The translations under genes were made by a program, and so were the position numbers. From an uncultured Alcanivorax sp. (GTDB taxonomy: Bacteria > Pseudomonadota > Gammaproteobacteria > Pseudomonadales > Alcanivoracaceae), in assembly GCF_947258575.1 (NCBI RefSeq), contig NZ_CAMYIV010000005.1:124001-188000 (forward strand): a stretch of 64,000 nucleotides of DNA, written 5' to 3'. Shown piece after piece: positions 19,730 through 27,908 of the stretch. Within the stretch, counting starts at the first letter, position 1, and each line of letters starts with the position of its first letter. The notes under the pieces are model-generated. The model ran no database searches, had not been told where the DNA came from, and was given only the letters and a program-made list of their open reading frames with translations.

Positions 19730-20158
19730 TTATTTCTGACGGGAGGCTTGGATCCTGACATCGTCAGCGCCGCTGAGGATCAGTTGCCCGTCCTCACTGA
19801 GATCGGCCTGGTTCACTCCTTCCAGGGCATCCAGAAACTGCTGCTCCAGTTTCATCAGCGGCTGTGGGCAGGCCATCATGGTGACGCCACCGGTCTTCAC
19901 CGTGAAACTGTCATCCTCCAGCGTATAGCTGGCCATGTAATTGTTGCAGGCGGCTTTGCCAGCCAGTCGACCGGGTTCGTGGAAGTTAAGGGTAACCAGC
20001 GCGTCGCCCACCTCGGAACCATTGACGGTGTTGACTTGCCAGGCGCTGCCCTGCAGTTGCTCGGTGGTTACCATGGCAGTGGTTCCTGCGGGATGGTTGC
20101 TACAGGCGGCCAGAGCCATGGCGGCGCCTGCCAGCAGGGAAAGTTTGAGTGGTTGCAT
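19730..20158 (-). CDS. META-domain (HslJ-like) lipoprotein
   Basis: The 142-residue precursor has a signal peptide ending in lipobox LAAC (Cys19), so it is lipid-anchored. The rest is one META domain: LQGSAWQVNTVNGS at its start and the paired-Cys strand AACNNYMASYTL followed by MACPQPLMKLEQQFLDAL. E. coli HslJ, with the same domain, is linked to novobiocin resistance and heat shock, but the biochemical role is unknown. AAGGACC precedes the start. It is monocistronic by context. Confidence 0.88.
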   Translation of the reverse strand: MQPLKLSLLAGAAMALAACSNHPAGTTAMVTTEQLQGSAWQVNTVNGSEVGDALVTLNFHEPGRLAGKAACNNYMASYTLEDDSFTVKTGGVTMMACPQPLMKLEQQFLDALEGVNQADLSEDGQLILSGADDVRIQASRQK

Positions 20159-20241
20159 ATCGGGTCCTTCTCGATGACGCGGTATTGAGTCGTCTTGAAT
20201 GAATTAGTCCCCGCCAGGGTGCAATAGTTTCCCTTGGCAGG

Positions 20242-20901
20242 CTAACCCTGATCGTTGACCGGGTTAACTGGCTCAAGGTGAGTCAGGGGCTGGTCCGGTT
20301 TAGGGTAGCTCCAGCGTGCCTGACGGTGGGTCAGGTGATAGCTGTCCAGGCCGGAAAGGGCCACAGTCCCTGCCTTCTCAATATCCACATAACCGTCACT
20401 GCCCAGGGCATAGCCGGGCAACTGGATATGTTCGATGGCGCCAATCACCATCACGGTGTCGTTGATCTGCAGGGTGTGGGTTTCCAGCAGCACCATGCCC
20501 AGGCGGATGCGTGCCTGCTCCACAAACGGTGCCGGGAAATCAGGCAGGTAAGCCGGCGTCAGACCGGTGGCCGTGAACTCGGACACCTCGCGCGGGTAGC
20601 GTGCGGCGGTCTGGTGGGCGGCAGGCACCATATCGCCATGCACCTGGTTGAGCGTATAGAAGCCGGTTTCCATCAGGTACTCCAGGCTGTGCCGGTCCAC
20701 GGAGTGGGGGCGAATGATCATGCCGATCAGGGCCGGGTCGGCGCCCAGATGGAAGCAGGAGCTGACAATGGACAGGTTCTCCTGGCCATTACTGGCGCGG
20801 GTGCCCAGCAGGTTTGCGCTCTTGAAGCCGGACAGGCTGTTGATCAGGTTGACCCGTTGTTGGCGTGGCAGGTCCTTGAGAGTATCGGCGGTCAGGTGCA
20901 T
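20242..20901 (-). CDS. Flavin reductase-like (FMN-binding split barrel) protein
   Basis: The 219-residue protein resembles the flavin reductase/FMN-binding family: LSGFKSANLLGTRASNGQENLSIVSS forms the first FMN-binding strands, and RHSLEYLMETGFYTLNQV the conserved helix and strand. The usual TGAxVVT motif is replaced by LLGTRAS, as in a subgroup often found in marine Gammaproteobacteria. The substrate is unknown; it could be an NAD(P)H:FMN reductase or a redox enzyme. AGGAGG precedes the start. It is divergent from the hydrolase at 20972. Confidence 0.82.
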   Translation of the reverse strand: MHLTADTLKDLPRQQRVNLINSLSGFKSANLLGTRASNGQENLSIVSSCFHLGADPALIGMIIRPHSVDRHSLEYLMETGFYTLNQVHGDMVPAAHQTAARYPREVSEFTATGLTPAYLPDFPAPFVEQARIRLGMVLLETHTLQINDTVMVIGAIEHIQLPGYALGSDGYVDIEKAGTVALSGLDSYHLTHRQARWSYPKPDQPLTHLEPVNPVNDQG

Positions 20902-20971
20902 GGTGTGCGTCCTCCTGGCGCCGTATTATCAGAAGCCGCCGTGAGTAAACCGTGGAGACCTCTTACCGGCT

Positions 20972-21922
20972 ATGGCAAATCCTTTCGACCGTGAGCATAT
21001 TGTTCAGCAGTGGCAGCCCCTCAACTGGGAAGCGTTTGATCCGCTCAGTGAATCCACCCGGCGCTACGTTGCCTACTATGGCCTGAATTTCGCAGAGCGC
21101 CTGCCGGATCTGGAGCATGGCTTCGGTTATTTCGAGGCGGCCGGTCACCAGCTGTCGGTGCATGCCTGGCGCCCTAGGGAGCCGCGCGGCACCGTGCTGG
21201 TCTGCCACGGCTACTTTGACCATGTGGGCCTGTACCGCCATATCATTGGTCATGTGCTGGAGCTGGGTTATGCGGTGCTGGCGTATGACCTGCCCGGCCA
21301 TGGTCTCAGTTCTGGCCCCCAGGCGGTGATCGATGATTTTCGTACCTACCGGGATGTGCTCGAGCAATGTCTGGCGCTGGCGGATAACCACTTTCCCGGG
21401 CCCTGGCATGTAATCGCCCAGAGCACTGGCGGCGCCATCGTGATGGACTACCTGTTAAGTCGCGGTGACGGCGATGCCAACCCCTTTGAGCATGTGATCC
21501 TGCTGGCGCCACTGGTACGGCCGTTCAAGTGGTCGTCGGCGCGCTGGCTACATACGTTTATCCGTCCCTTTGCTCGCAGTATCAAACGGGTTTTCACCAT
21601 CAACTCCAATGACCCGGATTTTCTGGATTTTCTTGAAAATCAGGATCCGCTCCAGGCGCGCCGGATGTCGGCGGTATGGGTATCCGCGCTGAAAAAATGG
21701 CTGCCGGGTTTTGAGAAGGCATCACGAATTAAGGTGTCGCCGGTGGTGATACAGGGGGACATGGATGAAACCGTCGACTGGCGTTATAACTTGAAGGTAA
21801 TTCAGGAAAAATTCCAGGATCCGCATATTCATATGCTGCCAGGAGCGCGCCATCAGCTGGTTAACGAGGATGAGGGGTTTCGCCGGAAAATTTTCGCGAT
21901 TATCGATCAATATCTCGACTGA
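20972..21922 (+). CDS. Alpha/beta hydrolase, lysophospholipase-like
   Basis: The 316-residue protein has the alpha/beta hydrolase order: oxyanion strand VLVCHGYFDHVGLYRHI, the YDLPGHGLSSG loop typical of monoacylglycerol lipase and PldB-type enzymes, and the nucleophile Ser in VIAQSTGGAIVMDYL (Ala replaces the first Gly of GxSxG). A C-terminal Asp (QGDMDETVDW) and His (LPGARHQL) complete the triad. No signal peptide is present, so it is cytoplasmic. It probably cleaves acyl esters such as lysophospholipids or monoglycerides. The ribosome site is weak. Confidence 0.87.
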   Translation: MANPFDREHIVQQWQPLNWEAFDPLSESTRRYVAYYGLNFAERLPDLEHGFGYFEAAGHQLSVHAWRPREPRGTVLVCHGYFDHVGLYRHIIGHVLELGYAVLAYDLPGHGLSSGPQAVIDDFRTYRDVLEQCLALADNHFPGPWHVIAQSTGGAIVMDYLLSRGDGDANPFEHVILLAPLVRPFKWSSARWLHTFIRPFARSIKRVFTINSNDPDFLDFLENQDPLQARRMSAVWVSALKKWLPGFEKASRIKVSPVVIQGDMDETVDWRYNLKVIQEKFQDPHIHMLPGARHQLVNEDEGFRRKIFAIIDQYLD

Positions 21923-21952
21923 TTATCGATTTTACGCTTTGTTACTTGAGCT

Positions 21953-21996
21953 GTGACGCAAATTTCCCGATGGTAGCGTCACATATTGGCAATATG
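21953..21996 (+). promoter_or_regulatory. Inverted repeats upstream of the KEA-rich exported protein
   Basis: GTGACGC (21953-21959) and GCGTCAC (21976-21982) are a perfect 7-bp inverted pair 16 bp apart. A nearly perfect palindrome, CATATTGGCAATATG, follows directly and could include the promoter. They lie 45-75 bp before the ATG at 22028. They may be an operator or leader hairpin; the regulator is unknown. Confidence 0.35.
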
Positions 21997-22027
21997 CCTT
22001 TTGATTGTTGTTTCAAGGAGACAAAGC

Positions 22028-22543
22028 ATGGATAAGAAATGGATGCTGGCGATGACCGCCGGTGCCGCAATGATGAGTCAGGTAGCAGTAGCCGACCTGA
22101 ACGCGGGTATCAACGCTGCTGTTAACGCCGAAGCGGATGCCAAAGCCACCGAGCAGTCTGTCCGTGATCAGCGTGATGCAGGCAAAGCCAAAGCCGAACA
22201 AATGAAGGAAGAGGCCAAGGCTCGCAAGGAAGCTGCCAAAGAGAAGGCTGAAGCAAAGAAAGAAGAAGCCAAGGCCAAGAAAGAAGCCATGAAGGAAGAG
22301 GCTGAAGCCAAAAAAGAAGCAGCCAAAGAGCGTGCTGAAGCAGAGCGCGAAGCCGCAGAAGATCGCATGGAAGCAGAGCGTGAAGCTGCTGAAGACATGA
22401 AGGAAGCCGCCAAGGCCAACGCTGAAGCCGATGTTAATGCCAGTGCCGAAGTCAATGGCAACGGTGCCAAGGCTAACGCAAATGTGAATGCCAATGCCAA
22501 AGAGAACGCCAGCGAAAAAGCCTGGTTCAACTTCTGGGATTAA
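22028..22543 (+). CDS. Exported Ala/Lys/Glu-rich helical protein of unknown function
   Basis: The 171-residue precursor has a signal peptide (cleavage after QVAVA, residue 22). A long uninterrupted run of EEAKARKEAAKEKAEAKK-type repeats follows at about residues 55-125. The pattern of alternating acidic and basic residues favours a stiff single helix or coiled coil. The tail (about 130-165) is Asn/Ala-rich, ending in AWFNFWD. It resembles the TolA middle domain in composition but has no membrane anchor or TolA C-terminal domain. AAGGAG precedes ATG 22028. It stands alone between a hydrolase and a terminator. A periplasmic spacer or envelope role is a guess. Confidence 0.8.
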   Translation: MDKKWMLAMTAGAAMMSQVAVADLNAGINAAVNAEADAKATEQSVRDQRDAGKAKAEQMKEEAKARKEAAKEKAEAKKEEAKAKKEAMKEEAEAKKEAAKERAEAEREAAEDRMEAEREAAEDMKEAAKANAEADVNASAEVNGNGAKANANVNANAKENASEKAWFNFWD

Positions 22544-22558
22544 GTCATTCGCTTTGCG

Positions 22559-22591
22559 AAAAAAAAGGGCCGCAATTTGCGGCCTTTTTTA
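22559..22591. terminator. Bidirectional rho-independent terminator
   Basis: AAAAAAAGGGCCGCAA and TTGCGGCCTTTTTT form a hairpin flanked by A- and T-runs. It lies between the converging KEA-rich gene (+) and rpiA (-). Confidence 0.9.
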
Positions 22592-22609
22592 TTGCTTGGA
22601 ATACAGAAT

Positions 22610-23263
22610 TTAATACTGATTGACGCTGCCGTTCTCGCCCACCAGCACCACATCCGCAGGCCGTTTGGCAAACAGCCCATTGGTAACCACGCCGACAATA
22701 TTATTGATTTTCTCTTCCATCTCGATGGGATTAAGAATATCCAGATTGTGCACGTCGAGAATGATGTTGCCGTTGTCGGTAACAAAGTCTTCCCGGTACT
22801 CTGGCTGACCACCCAGAGCGACCAGTTTACGAGCCACATGGGAGCGCGCCATGGGGATCACTTCCACCGGTAGCGGGAATTTCCCCAGCCGTTTTACTTG
22901 CTTGGACCCATCAACAATACAGATAAACTGTCGGGCCACAGCGGCGACAATTTTTTCGCGAGTCAGTGCGCCGCCACCGCCCTTGATCATTTCCCGATGG
23001 CCGTTTACTTCATCGGCGCCGTCCACATACACCGGCAAGCTGTCCACGTCGTTCAGTGACAACACCGGAATGCCGTGACTCTTGAGTCGTTCTGCGGTGG
23101 CGTCGGAGCTTGCCACGGCACCCTTGATGCGGTCTTTCAGGCTGGCCAGGCCGTCGATGAAGAAGTTGGCGGTGGAGCCGGTCCCCACGCCGATGACTTC
23201 GCCCTCGGGTACAAAGCGGAGCGCCGCCTCGGCGACCTGTTTTTTCAGCGCATCCTGGTCCAT
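22610..23263 (-). CDS. rpiA: Ribose-5-phosphate isomerase A
   Basis: RpiA interconverts ribose 5-phosphate and ribulose 5-phosphate in the pentose phosphate pathway. The product has 217 residues (E. coli 219). Family motifs include [41 protein letters not shown], the catalytic-region [14 protein letters not shown], and [10 protein letters not shown]. The minus-strand frame stays open far upstream, antisense to ilvA, but the ATG at 23263 gives the family N-terminus [11 protein letters not shown] and AGGAC precedes it. It is divergent from ilvA, as in many gammaproteobacteria. Confidence 0.97.
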   Translation of the reverse strand: MDQDALKKQVAEAALRFVPEGEVIGVGTGSTANFFIDGLASLKDRIKGAVASSDATAERLKSHGIPVLSLNDVDSLPVYVDGADEVNGHREMIKGGGGALTREKIVAAVARQFICIVDGSKQVKRLGKFPLPVEVIPMARSHVARKLVALGGQPEYREDFVTDNGNIILDVHNLDILNPIEMEEKINNIVGVVTNGLFAKRPADVVLVGENGSVNQY

Positions 23264-23419
23264 GAAATTGTCCTGTCGTGCGGGTAAAAGAAATGTGCGG
23301 GAATTATAGGGCAGGCGTGGCGATGACTCGACCCTGGAGAGTCCCGACCTATCGCATTTATCCCGGCCAGCCCCTAGACTAGACCCTTCTGCGCACCAAA
23401 CACCAACCCGGAACTCCCC

Positions 23420-24937
23420 ATGCTGGATAAATACGTCAAACGGATACTGCAATCCCGCGTCTACGACGTGGCGGTGGAAACCCCCATCCATGCGGCGCCG
23501 TTGATTTCCAAGCGTATTGGCAACCGGGTGTTGCTCAAGCGGGAAGACCTGCAGCCGGTGTTTTCCTTCAAGCTGCGCGGCGCCTATAACAAGCTTTGTC
23601 AGCTCAACGATGAGCAGCTTCAGCGCGGGGTGATCTGTGCCTCCGCCGGCAACCATGCTCAGGGGCTGGCGCTGGCAGCCAGTTCCATGGGTATCAAGGC
23701 TACCATCGTGATGCCGCGCACTACGCCGGACATCAAGGTGAACTCGGTGCGCAATCATGGTGGCAAGGCGGTGCTCTACGGCGACAGTTTCGATGAGGCT
23801 CTCGCTCATGCCCGCAAGCTGGAAGCGCGTGACAACCTGACCTTTGTGCACCCCTATGACGATCCGGATGTGATTGCCGGGCAGGGCACGGTCGGTATGG
23901 AAATCCTCCGTCAGCAAAGTCGCGACCTGGATGCCATCTTTATCCCTGTGGGCGGCGGGGGGCTGGCCGCCGGTGTGGCGGCCTATGTGAAATATGTGCG
24001 CCCGGATGTGAAAATCATCGCGGTAGAACCGGAAGATGCCGCCTGCCTGAAGGTGGCGCTTGAGAAAAATCGCCGTGCAATCCTGCCTGAGGTGGGGTTG
24101 TTTGCCGATGGCGTGGCGGTGAAACAGATTGGCAAGGAAACCTTCAAGATCCTGCGTCACCACGTGGATGAAGTGATTACCGCCACCACCGATGAAATCT
24201 GTGCGGCCATCAAGGATGCCTTCGAGGATACCCGGGCCATCTGCGAGCCCGCCGGCGCGTTGGCCCTGGCCGGTCTGAAGAACTGGGTAGCCAAACACCA
24301 GGTGGAAAACCAGACCCTGGTGGCGATTCAGAGTGGCGCCAATGTGAATTTCGACCGTCTGCGCCATGTGTCAGAGCGGGCGGAGCTGGGTGAACAGCGC
24401 GAGGCTATTCTGGCGGTGACCATTCCCGAACGCCCTGGTGCGTTTCGTGCTTTCTGCCAGGCCCTGGGTCGGCGTGGTATTACCGAGTTCAACTACCGTT
24501 ACAGCGATGACCGGGATGCCAACATCTTTGTGGGCATCCAGCTGCGACCGGGCGGGGAAGCCCTTCAGGCCTTGATGGCAGACCTGGAGGAGCGTGGTTA
24601 CCCAGTGGTGGATATGAGCGGCAACGAAATGGCCAAGTTGCACATCCGCCATATGGTAGGAGGGCATGCGCCACGCCAGGATATGCAGGAAAGGCTGTTC
24701 CGGGTGGAATTTCCCGAACGCCCCGGTGCCCTGATGAAGTTTCTCCAGTCCCTGGGAGAGAAGTGGAATATCAGCCTGTTCCATTACCGTAACCATGGCG
24801 CGGCCTATGGCCGGGTGTTGGTGGGCTTTCAGGTGGAGGCCGGGAAGTATTCCCGACTGCTTGCTGATCTCAAAAAGGTGCCTTATCCCATGGTCGAGGA
24901 AAGCGACAACCCGGCCTACCGCCTGTTTCTGGACTAA
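23420..24937 (+). CDS. ilvA: Threonine ammonia-lyase, biosynthetic
   Basis: This PLP enzyme deaminates threonine to 2-oxobutanoate, the first step of isoleucine synthesis. It has 505 residues. Lys51 in [12 protein letters not shown] binds [15 protein letters not shown] is the substrate loop, and [10 protein letters not shown] the phosphate-binding loop. Two C-terminal ACT-like domains follow ([16 protein letters not shown] and [15 protein letters not shown], about residues 335 and 430), indicating feedback control by isoleucine and valine as in E. coli IlvA. It is divergent from rpiA. Confidence 0.97.
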   Translation: MLDKYVKRILQSRVYDVAVETPIHAAPLISKRIGNRVLLKREDLQPVFSFKLRGAYNKLCQLNDEQLQRGVICASAGNHAQGLALAASSMGIKATIVMPRTTPDIKVNSVRNHGGKAVLYGDSFDEALAHARKLEARDNLTFVHPYDDPDVIAGQGTVGMEILRQQSRDLDAIFIPVGGGGLAAGVAAYVKYVRPDVKIIAVEPEDAACLKVALEKNRRAILPEVGLFADGVAVKQIGKETFKILRHHVDEVITATTDEICAAIKDAFEDTRAICEPAGALALAGLKNWVAKHQVENQTLVAIQSGANVNFDRLRHVSERAELGEQREAILAVTIPERPGAFRAFCQALGRRGITEFNYRYSDDRDANIFVGIQLRPGGEALQALMADLEERGYPVVDMSGNEMAKLHIRHMVGGHAPRQDMQERLFRVEFPERPGALMKFLQSLGEKWNISLFHYRNHGAAYGRVLVGFQVEAGKYSRLLADLKKVPYPMVEESDNPAYRLFLD

Positions 24938-25097
24938 TACTGAACTAAATAGCGGTGGTTCGGTCACTCCATGGCGACTTTGCTGGAAGGCCAGAATTGA
25001 AATAGTTGGCACAATCACTATTTGCGTTTAAAGCGGGTGTTTTTAGCCAGTTAATGGGCCTTTTTGTTAAGAAACGTCAGCAAAGCCGGCTAAGTGC

Positions 25098-25160
25098 TTG
25101 ACTTTACATTGCGAAATGATCAAATTTTGACCCGGTTGGCATTTTACATTTTGTAATAGC
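25098..25160 (+). promoter_or_regulatory. Candidate promoters and palindrome before a 48-residue ORF
   Basis: The 296-bp gap after ilvA is AT-rich. It holds two TTGAC-type -35 candidates (TTGACT near 25098, TTGACC near 25124), each with AT-rich DNA downstream, and a perfect palindrome TTACATTTTGTAA (25144-25156). TTTACATT occurs twice, suggesting a repeated binding site. No gene other than the following small ORF is seen. Confidence 0.35.
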
Positions 25161-25233
25161 TTTAAGATGACACTCTTGTTACGACTTTCGGGTCGCTTTG
25201 AGTATTGCTGTACCGCTTTTTGGGGATAGAAAA

Positions 25234-25380
25234 ATGAAGAAGAAGCCGGACGCCCTGGTGCTACTGGCTGTGATATTCGGCTTGGGCGTGCTGATCAGCA
25301 GCCTGACCTACGGCGGCAACGAAAACGATTACCAACGCTACGCAGATAGCGCCGGCGTTGTTGTCAGTCACATCCAGTAG
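25234..25380 (+). CDS. Small single-span membrane protein (hypothetical)
   Basis: The 48-residue product starts MKKKPDALVLLAVIFGLGVL: a positively charged start, one transmembrane helix of about 18 residues, then a short polar tail (GGNENDYQRYADSAG). GGGGAT lies ahead of the ATG. A TTG 36 bases upstream is a less likely start. The 3' end overlaps the end of the converging ygfA gene by 17 bp. No family is recognised. Its promoter-like upstream region and sensible topology favour a real gene. Confidence 0.6.
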   Translation: MKKKPDALVLLAVIFGLGVLISSLTYGGNENDYQRYADSAGVVVSHIQ

Positions 25381-25945
25381 TAACAGTCAGATCTACCGGT
25401 TGGTCCCACGGGGCTACCGGTAGCGTTCCCTCCGTAACCTTTTGAAAGTCATAACCCACCGCCACCAGTATGGGTCGCCTTGGCCTGCGCGCCAGCTCTG
25501 CCAGCGTGCGGTCGTAATACCCTCCCCCCATGCCTAGCCGATAGCCGCAGGCGTCAAACGCCACTGCCGGCAGCAGAATCACGTCCAGTGCCCACAACGC
25601 CCGACCCCGATAGTGGTGTGCCGGTTCGGCAATGCCGTAATGGTTGGGGTGCATGGGGTGGTGCCGCTGCCAGAGGCGAAACTGCAGGTGGCCACGGCGG
25701 ATCGGGTCCAGGCGTGGCAGGTAGGTAGTGGCAAGCTGGAAGCGGTTGTGGTCGAGCCCGGGTAGCAGATCGAGCTCGCCGTCGTTGGCCAGATACAGCG
25801 CCAGATGGCGGGCCGGGCGATGGCCTAGTGCCTGATCCAGCTGAGCTCCGACACGGTGGCTGGCCCGGCGGCGCTGGCCAGGAGTCAGGGAGCGGCGTTG
25901 CTGTCGGAACTGGCGGCGCAGTTGCCGCCGCGTAGCTGCGGTCAT
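25364..25945 (-). CDS. ygfA: 5-formyltetrahydrofolate cyclo-ligase
   Basis: The enzyme converts 5-formyl-THF to 5,10-methenyl-THF with ATP. With the start at 25945 (MTAATRRQLRRQFRQQRR) it has 193 residues, the family norm. The conserved ending motif is clear: LPAVAFDACGYRLGMGGGYYDRTL, followed by VGYDFQ near the C-terminus. The frame is open upstream through the 6S RNA gene, but that part is RNA. The zapA - 6S RNA - ygfA order is the standard gammaproteobacterial arrangement, in which ygfA is often processed from the 6S transcript. Confidence 0.94.
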   Translation of the reverse strand: MTAATRRQLRRQFRQQRRSLTPGQRRRASHRVGAQLDQALGHRPARHLALYLANDGELDLLPGLDHNRFQLATTYLPRLDPIRRGHLQFRLWQRHHPMHPNHYGIAEPAHHYRGRALWALDVILLPAVAFDACGYRLGMGGGYYDRTLAELARRPRRPILVAVGYDFQKVTEGTLPVAPWDQPVDLTVTTGCD

Positions 25946-25971
25946 GGGCTGGCCAATGCAGAAATAAAGGG

Positions 25972-26157
25972 TGCTTCCCGGTCCGCCGCTGCGGGTTTGA
26001 CCCTTGAACCGCAGGTTCAAGGTGGAGGCAGCAACCCCACCTTCAGGCTTTCCGCTCAATAGGCGGACATGCACACAGGCAGGGCAATATTTGCCCCCGG
26101 GTATTACTTTATCGGCTCGGGGACATGACCCTCTGGCGAACGGGCCAGGAAGCACTC
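25972..26157 (-). ncRNA. ssrS: 6S RNA
   Basis: On the minus strand the ~186-nt stretch has the 6S features in order: 5' closing arm GTGCTTCCTGGCCCG, CCCCGAGCCGAT, the upper segment GCCTGTGTGCATGTCCGC, GAGCGGAAAGCCTGAA, the conserved hairpin TTGAACCTGCGGTTCAAGG, and the 3' closing arm GGACCGGGAAGCAC. GTGCTTCC pairs with GGAAGCAC to close the rod. It sits between zapA and ygfA, the expected site. 6S RNA mimics an open promoter and binds sigma-70 RNA polymerase in stationary phase. Ends are estimated from the promoter and closing stem. Confidence 0.93.
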
Positions 26158-26163
26158 GGGTGC

Positions 26164-26192
26164 AGTATAACAGTGGTATCGGGGACAGGTCA
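26164..26192 (-). promoter_or_regulatory. Sigma-70 promoter of the 6S RNA
   Basis: On the minus strand TATACT (26169-26164) lies 17 bp after TGACCT (26192-26187), a weaker -35. The -10 ends seven bases before the predicted first nucleotide of 6S RNA at about 26157. Confidence 0.7.
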
Positions 26193-26236
26193 GGACTTGA
26201 CAGGGAAAGGATTTCGTTGGCCTTTACTCGGAGTCG

Positions 26237-26402
26237 CTGTAGGAGTTCCCTTCCAGGGGACGAACCACGCGTCAGCGTGGAAATCGCCCGCAGGGCGATC
26301 AGGGATGCCGGGGATCGACAGGTCTTTCCAGAAAGGAATGCGTGTTGGTCGGGGCTTTTCCTCGCCAAGGCTCGGTTCGCGCCTCAAGCCGCGCTCCTAC
26401 AG
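26237..26402. repeat. REP-like composite inverted repeat
   Basis: The element starts GCTGTAGGAG...GGGACGAACC and ends GGTTCGCGCC...GCTCCTACAG, so its outer ends are inverted GTAGGAGC repeats like those at 1621 and 50984. The interior holds smaller hairpins, such as ATCGCCCGCAGGGCGAT and CCACGCGTCAGCGTGG. A run of nine or more Gs follows (26402-26410). It fills the gap between zapA and the 6S promoter. Confidence 0.6.
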
Positions 26403-26431
26403 GGGGGGGGTAGAAACGTGGAGGGAAGAGA

Positions 26432-26743
26432 CTACAGCTTGCGGCGGGCGTCTTCGAAGGCCTGGATTTCGTCTTCCAGGCGAGTGAGCAGGGCCTGGAC
26501 GCGGGCTTCGCTTTCGGAGTCTTCGGACACCGCCTTGCGGGCGTTGAGCAATTCGTGGCTCATGTTCAGGGCGGTCATGATGGCAATGCGTTCCAGGCCG
26601 ATCACATTGGCATCGCGGACTTCACGCAGTTGTTTGTCCAGATAGCGGGCGGCGGCGAGCAGGTTGTCCTGCTCACCGGCCGGGCAGGCGACGCGATACT
26701 CCTTGTCCAGTAGATGAATTACCAGGGAGTTTTCGTTAGACAT
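26432..26743 (-). CDS. zapA: Cell division protein ZapA
   Basis: ZapA binds FtsZ and promotes bundling of filaments at mid-cell. The 103-residue protein shows the ZapA N-terminal domain (VIHLLDKEYRVACPAGEQDNLLAAARYLDKQLREVRD) and a C-terminal coiled coil (LLTRLEDEIQAFEDARRKL) used for tetramerisation. The start at 26743 (MSNENSLV) is preferred to a start four codons upstream. It lies 51 bp after a small coiled-coil gene on the same strand and upstream of 6S RNA and ygfA. Confidence 0.95.
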   Translation of the reverse strand: MSNENSLVIHLLDKEYRVACPAGEQDNLLAAARYLDKQLREVRDANVIGLERIAIMTALNMSHELLNARKAVSEDSESEARVQALLTRLEDEIQAFEDARRKL

Positions 26744-26794
26744 GGCCGAGGGCACCGCATTGGCTGTGGATCAGTGTCAGGCAGGATGTCACGC

Positions 26795-27007
26795 TCAGGA
26801 CTCCTGCTCCAGGGATTTCAGACGCGAAATAATGGCTTCGACCTTGTTGCGAGCCACATCGTTTTTTTTCAGCAGTTGGGCCCGTTCTTCCACCAGCTTG
26901 GCCTCGCGTTCATGCAAGGACTGGTTTTCCTGACGCAGGCGCGCACTGATGCGCAGCAGGTCATCGACGCGGGCTTCCAGTTGCCGTAGTTGTTGTTCCG
27001 TCGTCAT
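26795..27007 (-). CDS. Small coiled-coil protein (TIGR02449-like)
   Basis: The 70-residue protein is a single heptad-repeat helix (LRQLEARVDDLLRISARLRQENQSLHERE). It matches the small family that lies directly before zapA in gammaproteobacteria and resembles ZapB in size and form. A role in cell division with ZapA is likely from position but not shown by sequence. It is divergent from the ygfB-like gene; the 279-bp gap between them presumably holds both promoters, and no other element is recognised there. Confidence 0.88.
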   Translation of the reverse strand: MTTEQQLRQLEARVDDLLRISARLRQENQSLHEREAKLVEERAQLLKKNDVARNKVEAIISRLKSLEQES

Positions 27008-27286
27008 GGCAAAATGTACGCTGTTCGCCTAAGGTGTGGACCTTTCTCGGCCCGGCGTTCCCGTAGAGCCTGTTTATTGGCCCTCACCCTGCCGGTATTT
27101 TCCGGCAATGGCATTCCCACCCGGATTACAGGTTGTTTCAACTATAGGTGTGGGGTTTGCAGGGGTCAACGAAATTCAATACTGGTAGCCACTTAGCGCA
27201 CATTATTCACGGGCTGCCTGAGAACCTTTACGGCGTCCGGACAGGAGCCGAGATAACCTTCCCATTCCCGCAAAACGGATAGAGTC

Positions 27287-27871
27287 ATGTCCAACCCGAT
27301 TGATTTTGAAGCCCTGGCCCAGGGCCTGGCTGCCGCCGGTGTGGCCCATTCCCCCAGTGAACTGCAAGGTGTCATGGCGGGGCTGCTGGCCACTGGCCAT
27401 GGCGGTCACGATGAAGAAGTGATGGGCGTACTGGCGGCCCATACAGATATTGATGGTGGCTTTGACGGCGCTCTCTCGGTGGCACTGCTTTCATTGCGTG
27501 ATCAGCTTCACGAAGGGTTCCAGGGTACCGGTCTCGATCTGGCGTTGTTGCTGCCCGGCGATGAAGAAGAGCTGGGCCTGCGTGTGGCGGCAGTGGCCCA
27601 GTGGTGCGAAGGCTTTCTGGTGGGGTTCGGTACCGGATCGGCCAACACCCATGACAAGGACCTGTCGCCGGGTATCCAGGAAGCCTTGTCCGACCTGGCA
27701 GCGATCAGTCAGGTGGCCACGCCGGACGATGACGGGGACGAGCAGGAAGATATGTTCGAGCAAGTGGCGGAGCATTGCCGGATGGCAGCACTGATGATTT
27801 ACACTGAGCTGGTCATGCGCAACCAGGACAAGCCGGCACCAGCGCCGCAAACGCCACCTACCCGGCACTGA
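27287..27871 (+). CDS. ygfB: UPF0149 family protein (YgfB-like)
   Basis: The 194-residue protein matches the UPF0149/YgfB family in layout: SPSELQGVMAGLLATG near the start, LLLPGDEEELGLRVAAVAQWCEGFLVGFG in the middle, and EEDMF-like acidic ends (DEQEDMFEQVAEHCRMAALMIYTEL). YgfB in Pseudomonas aeruginosa affects beta-lactam resistance through control of ampDh3. The molecular mechanism is not evident from sequence. It is followed after 37 bp by pepP, the usual order in gammaproteobacteria. Confidence 0.93.
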   Translation: MSNPIDFEALAQGLAAAGVAHSPSELQGVMAGLLATGHGGHDEEVMGVLAAHTDIDGGFDGALSVALLSLRDQLHEGFQGTGLDLALLLPGDEEELGLRVAAVAQWCEGFLVGFGTGSANTHDKDLSPGIQEALSDLAAISQVATPDDDGDEQEDMFEQVAEHCRMAALMIYTELVMRNQDKPAPAPQTPPTRH

Positions 27872-27908
27872 GAATCGCCGTTATCGCTGCCACTACCAAG
27901 GAGAGCTC

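Noticed and set aside
22028-22543. TolA or a TonB/TolA-like protein
   Set aside because: Composition is similar to the TolA middle domain, but there is a cleaved signal peptide instead of an anchor, no C-terminal TolA domain, and no tol genes nearby.
23264-24367. Minus-strand extension of rpiA by about 368 residues
   Set aside because: The extension is antisense to ilvA and looks random; RpiA starts at 23263 with a normal N-terminus.
25946-26368. N-terminal extension of ygfA
   Set aside because: The segment encodes the 6S RNA and its promoter; the family N-terminus starts at 25945.
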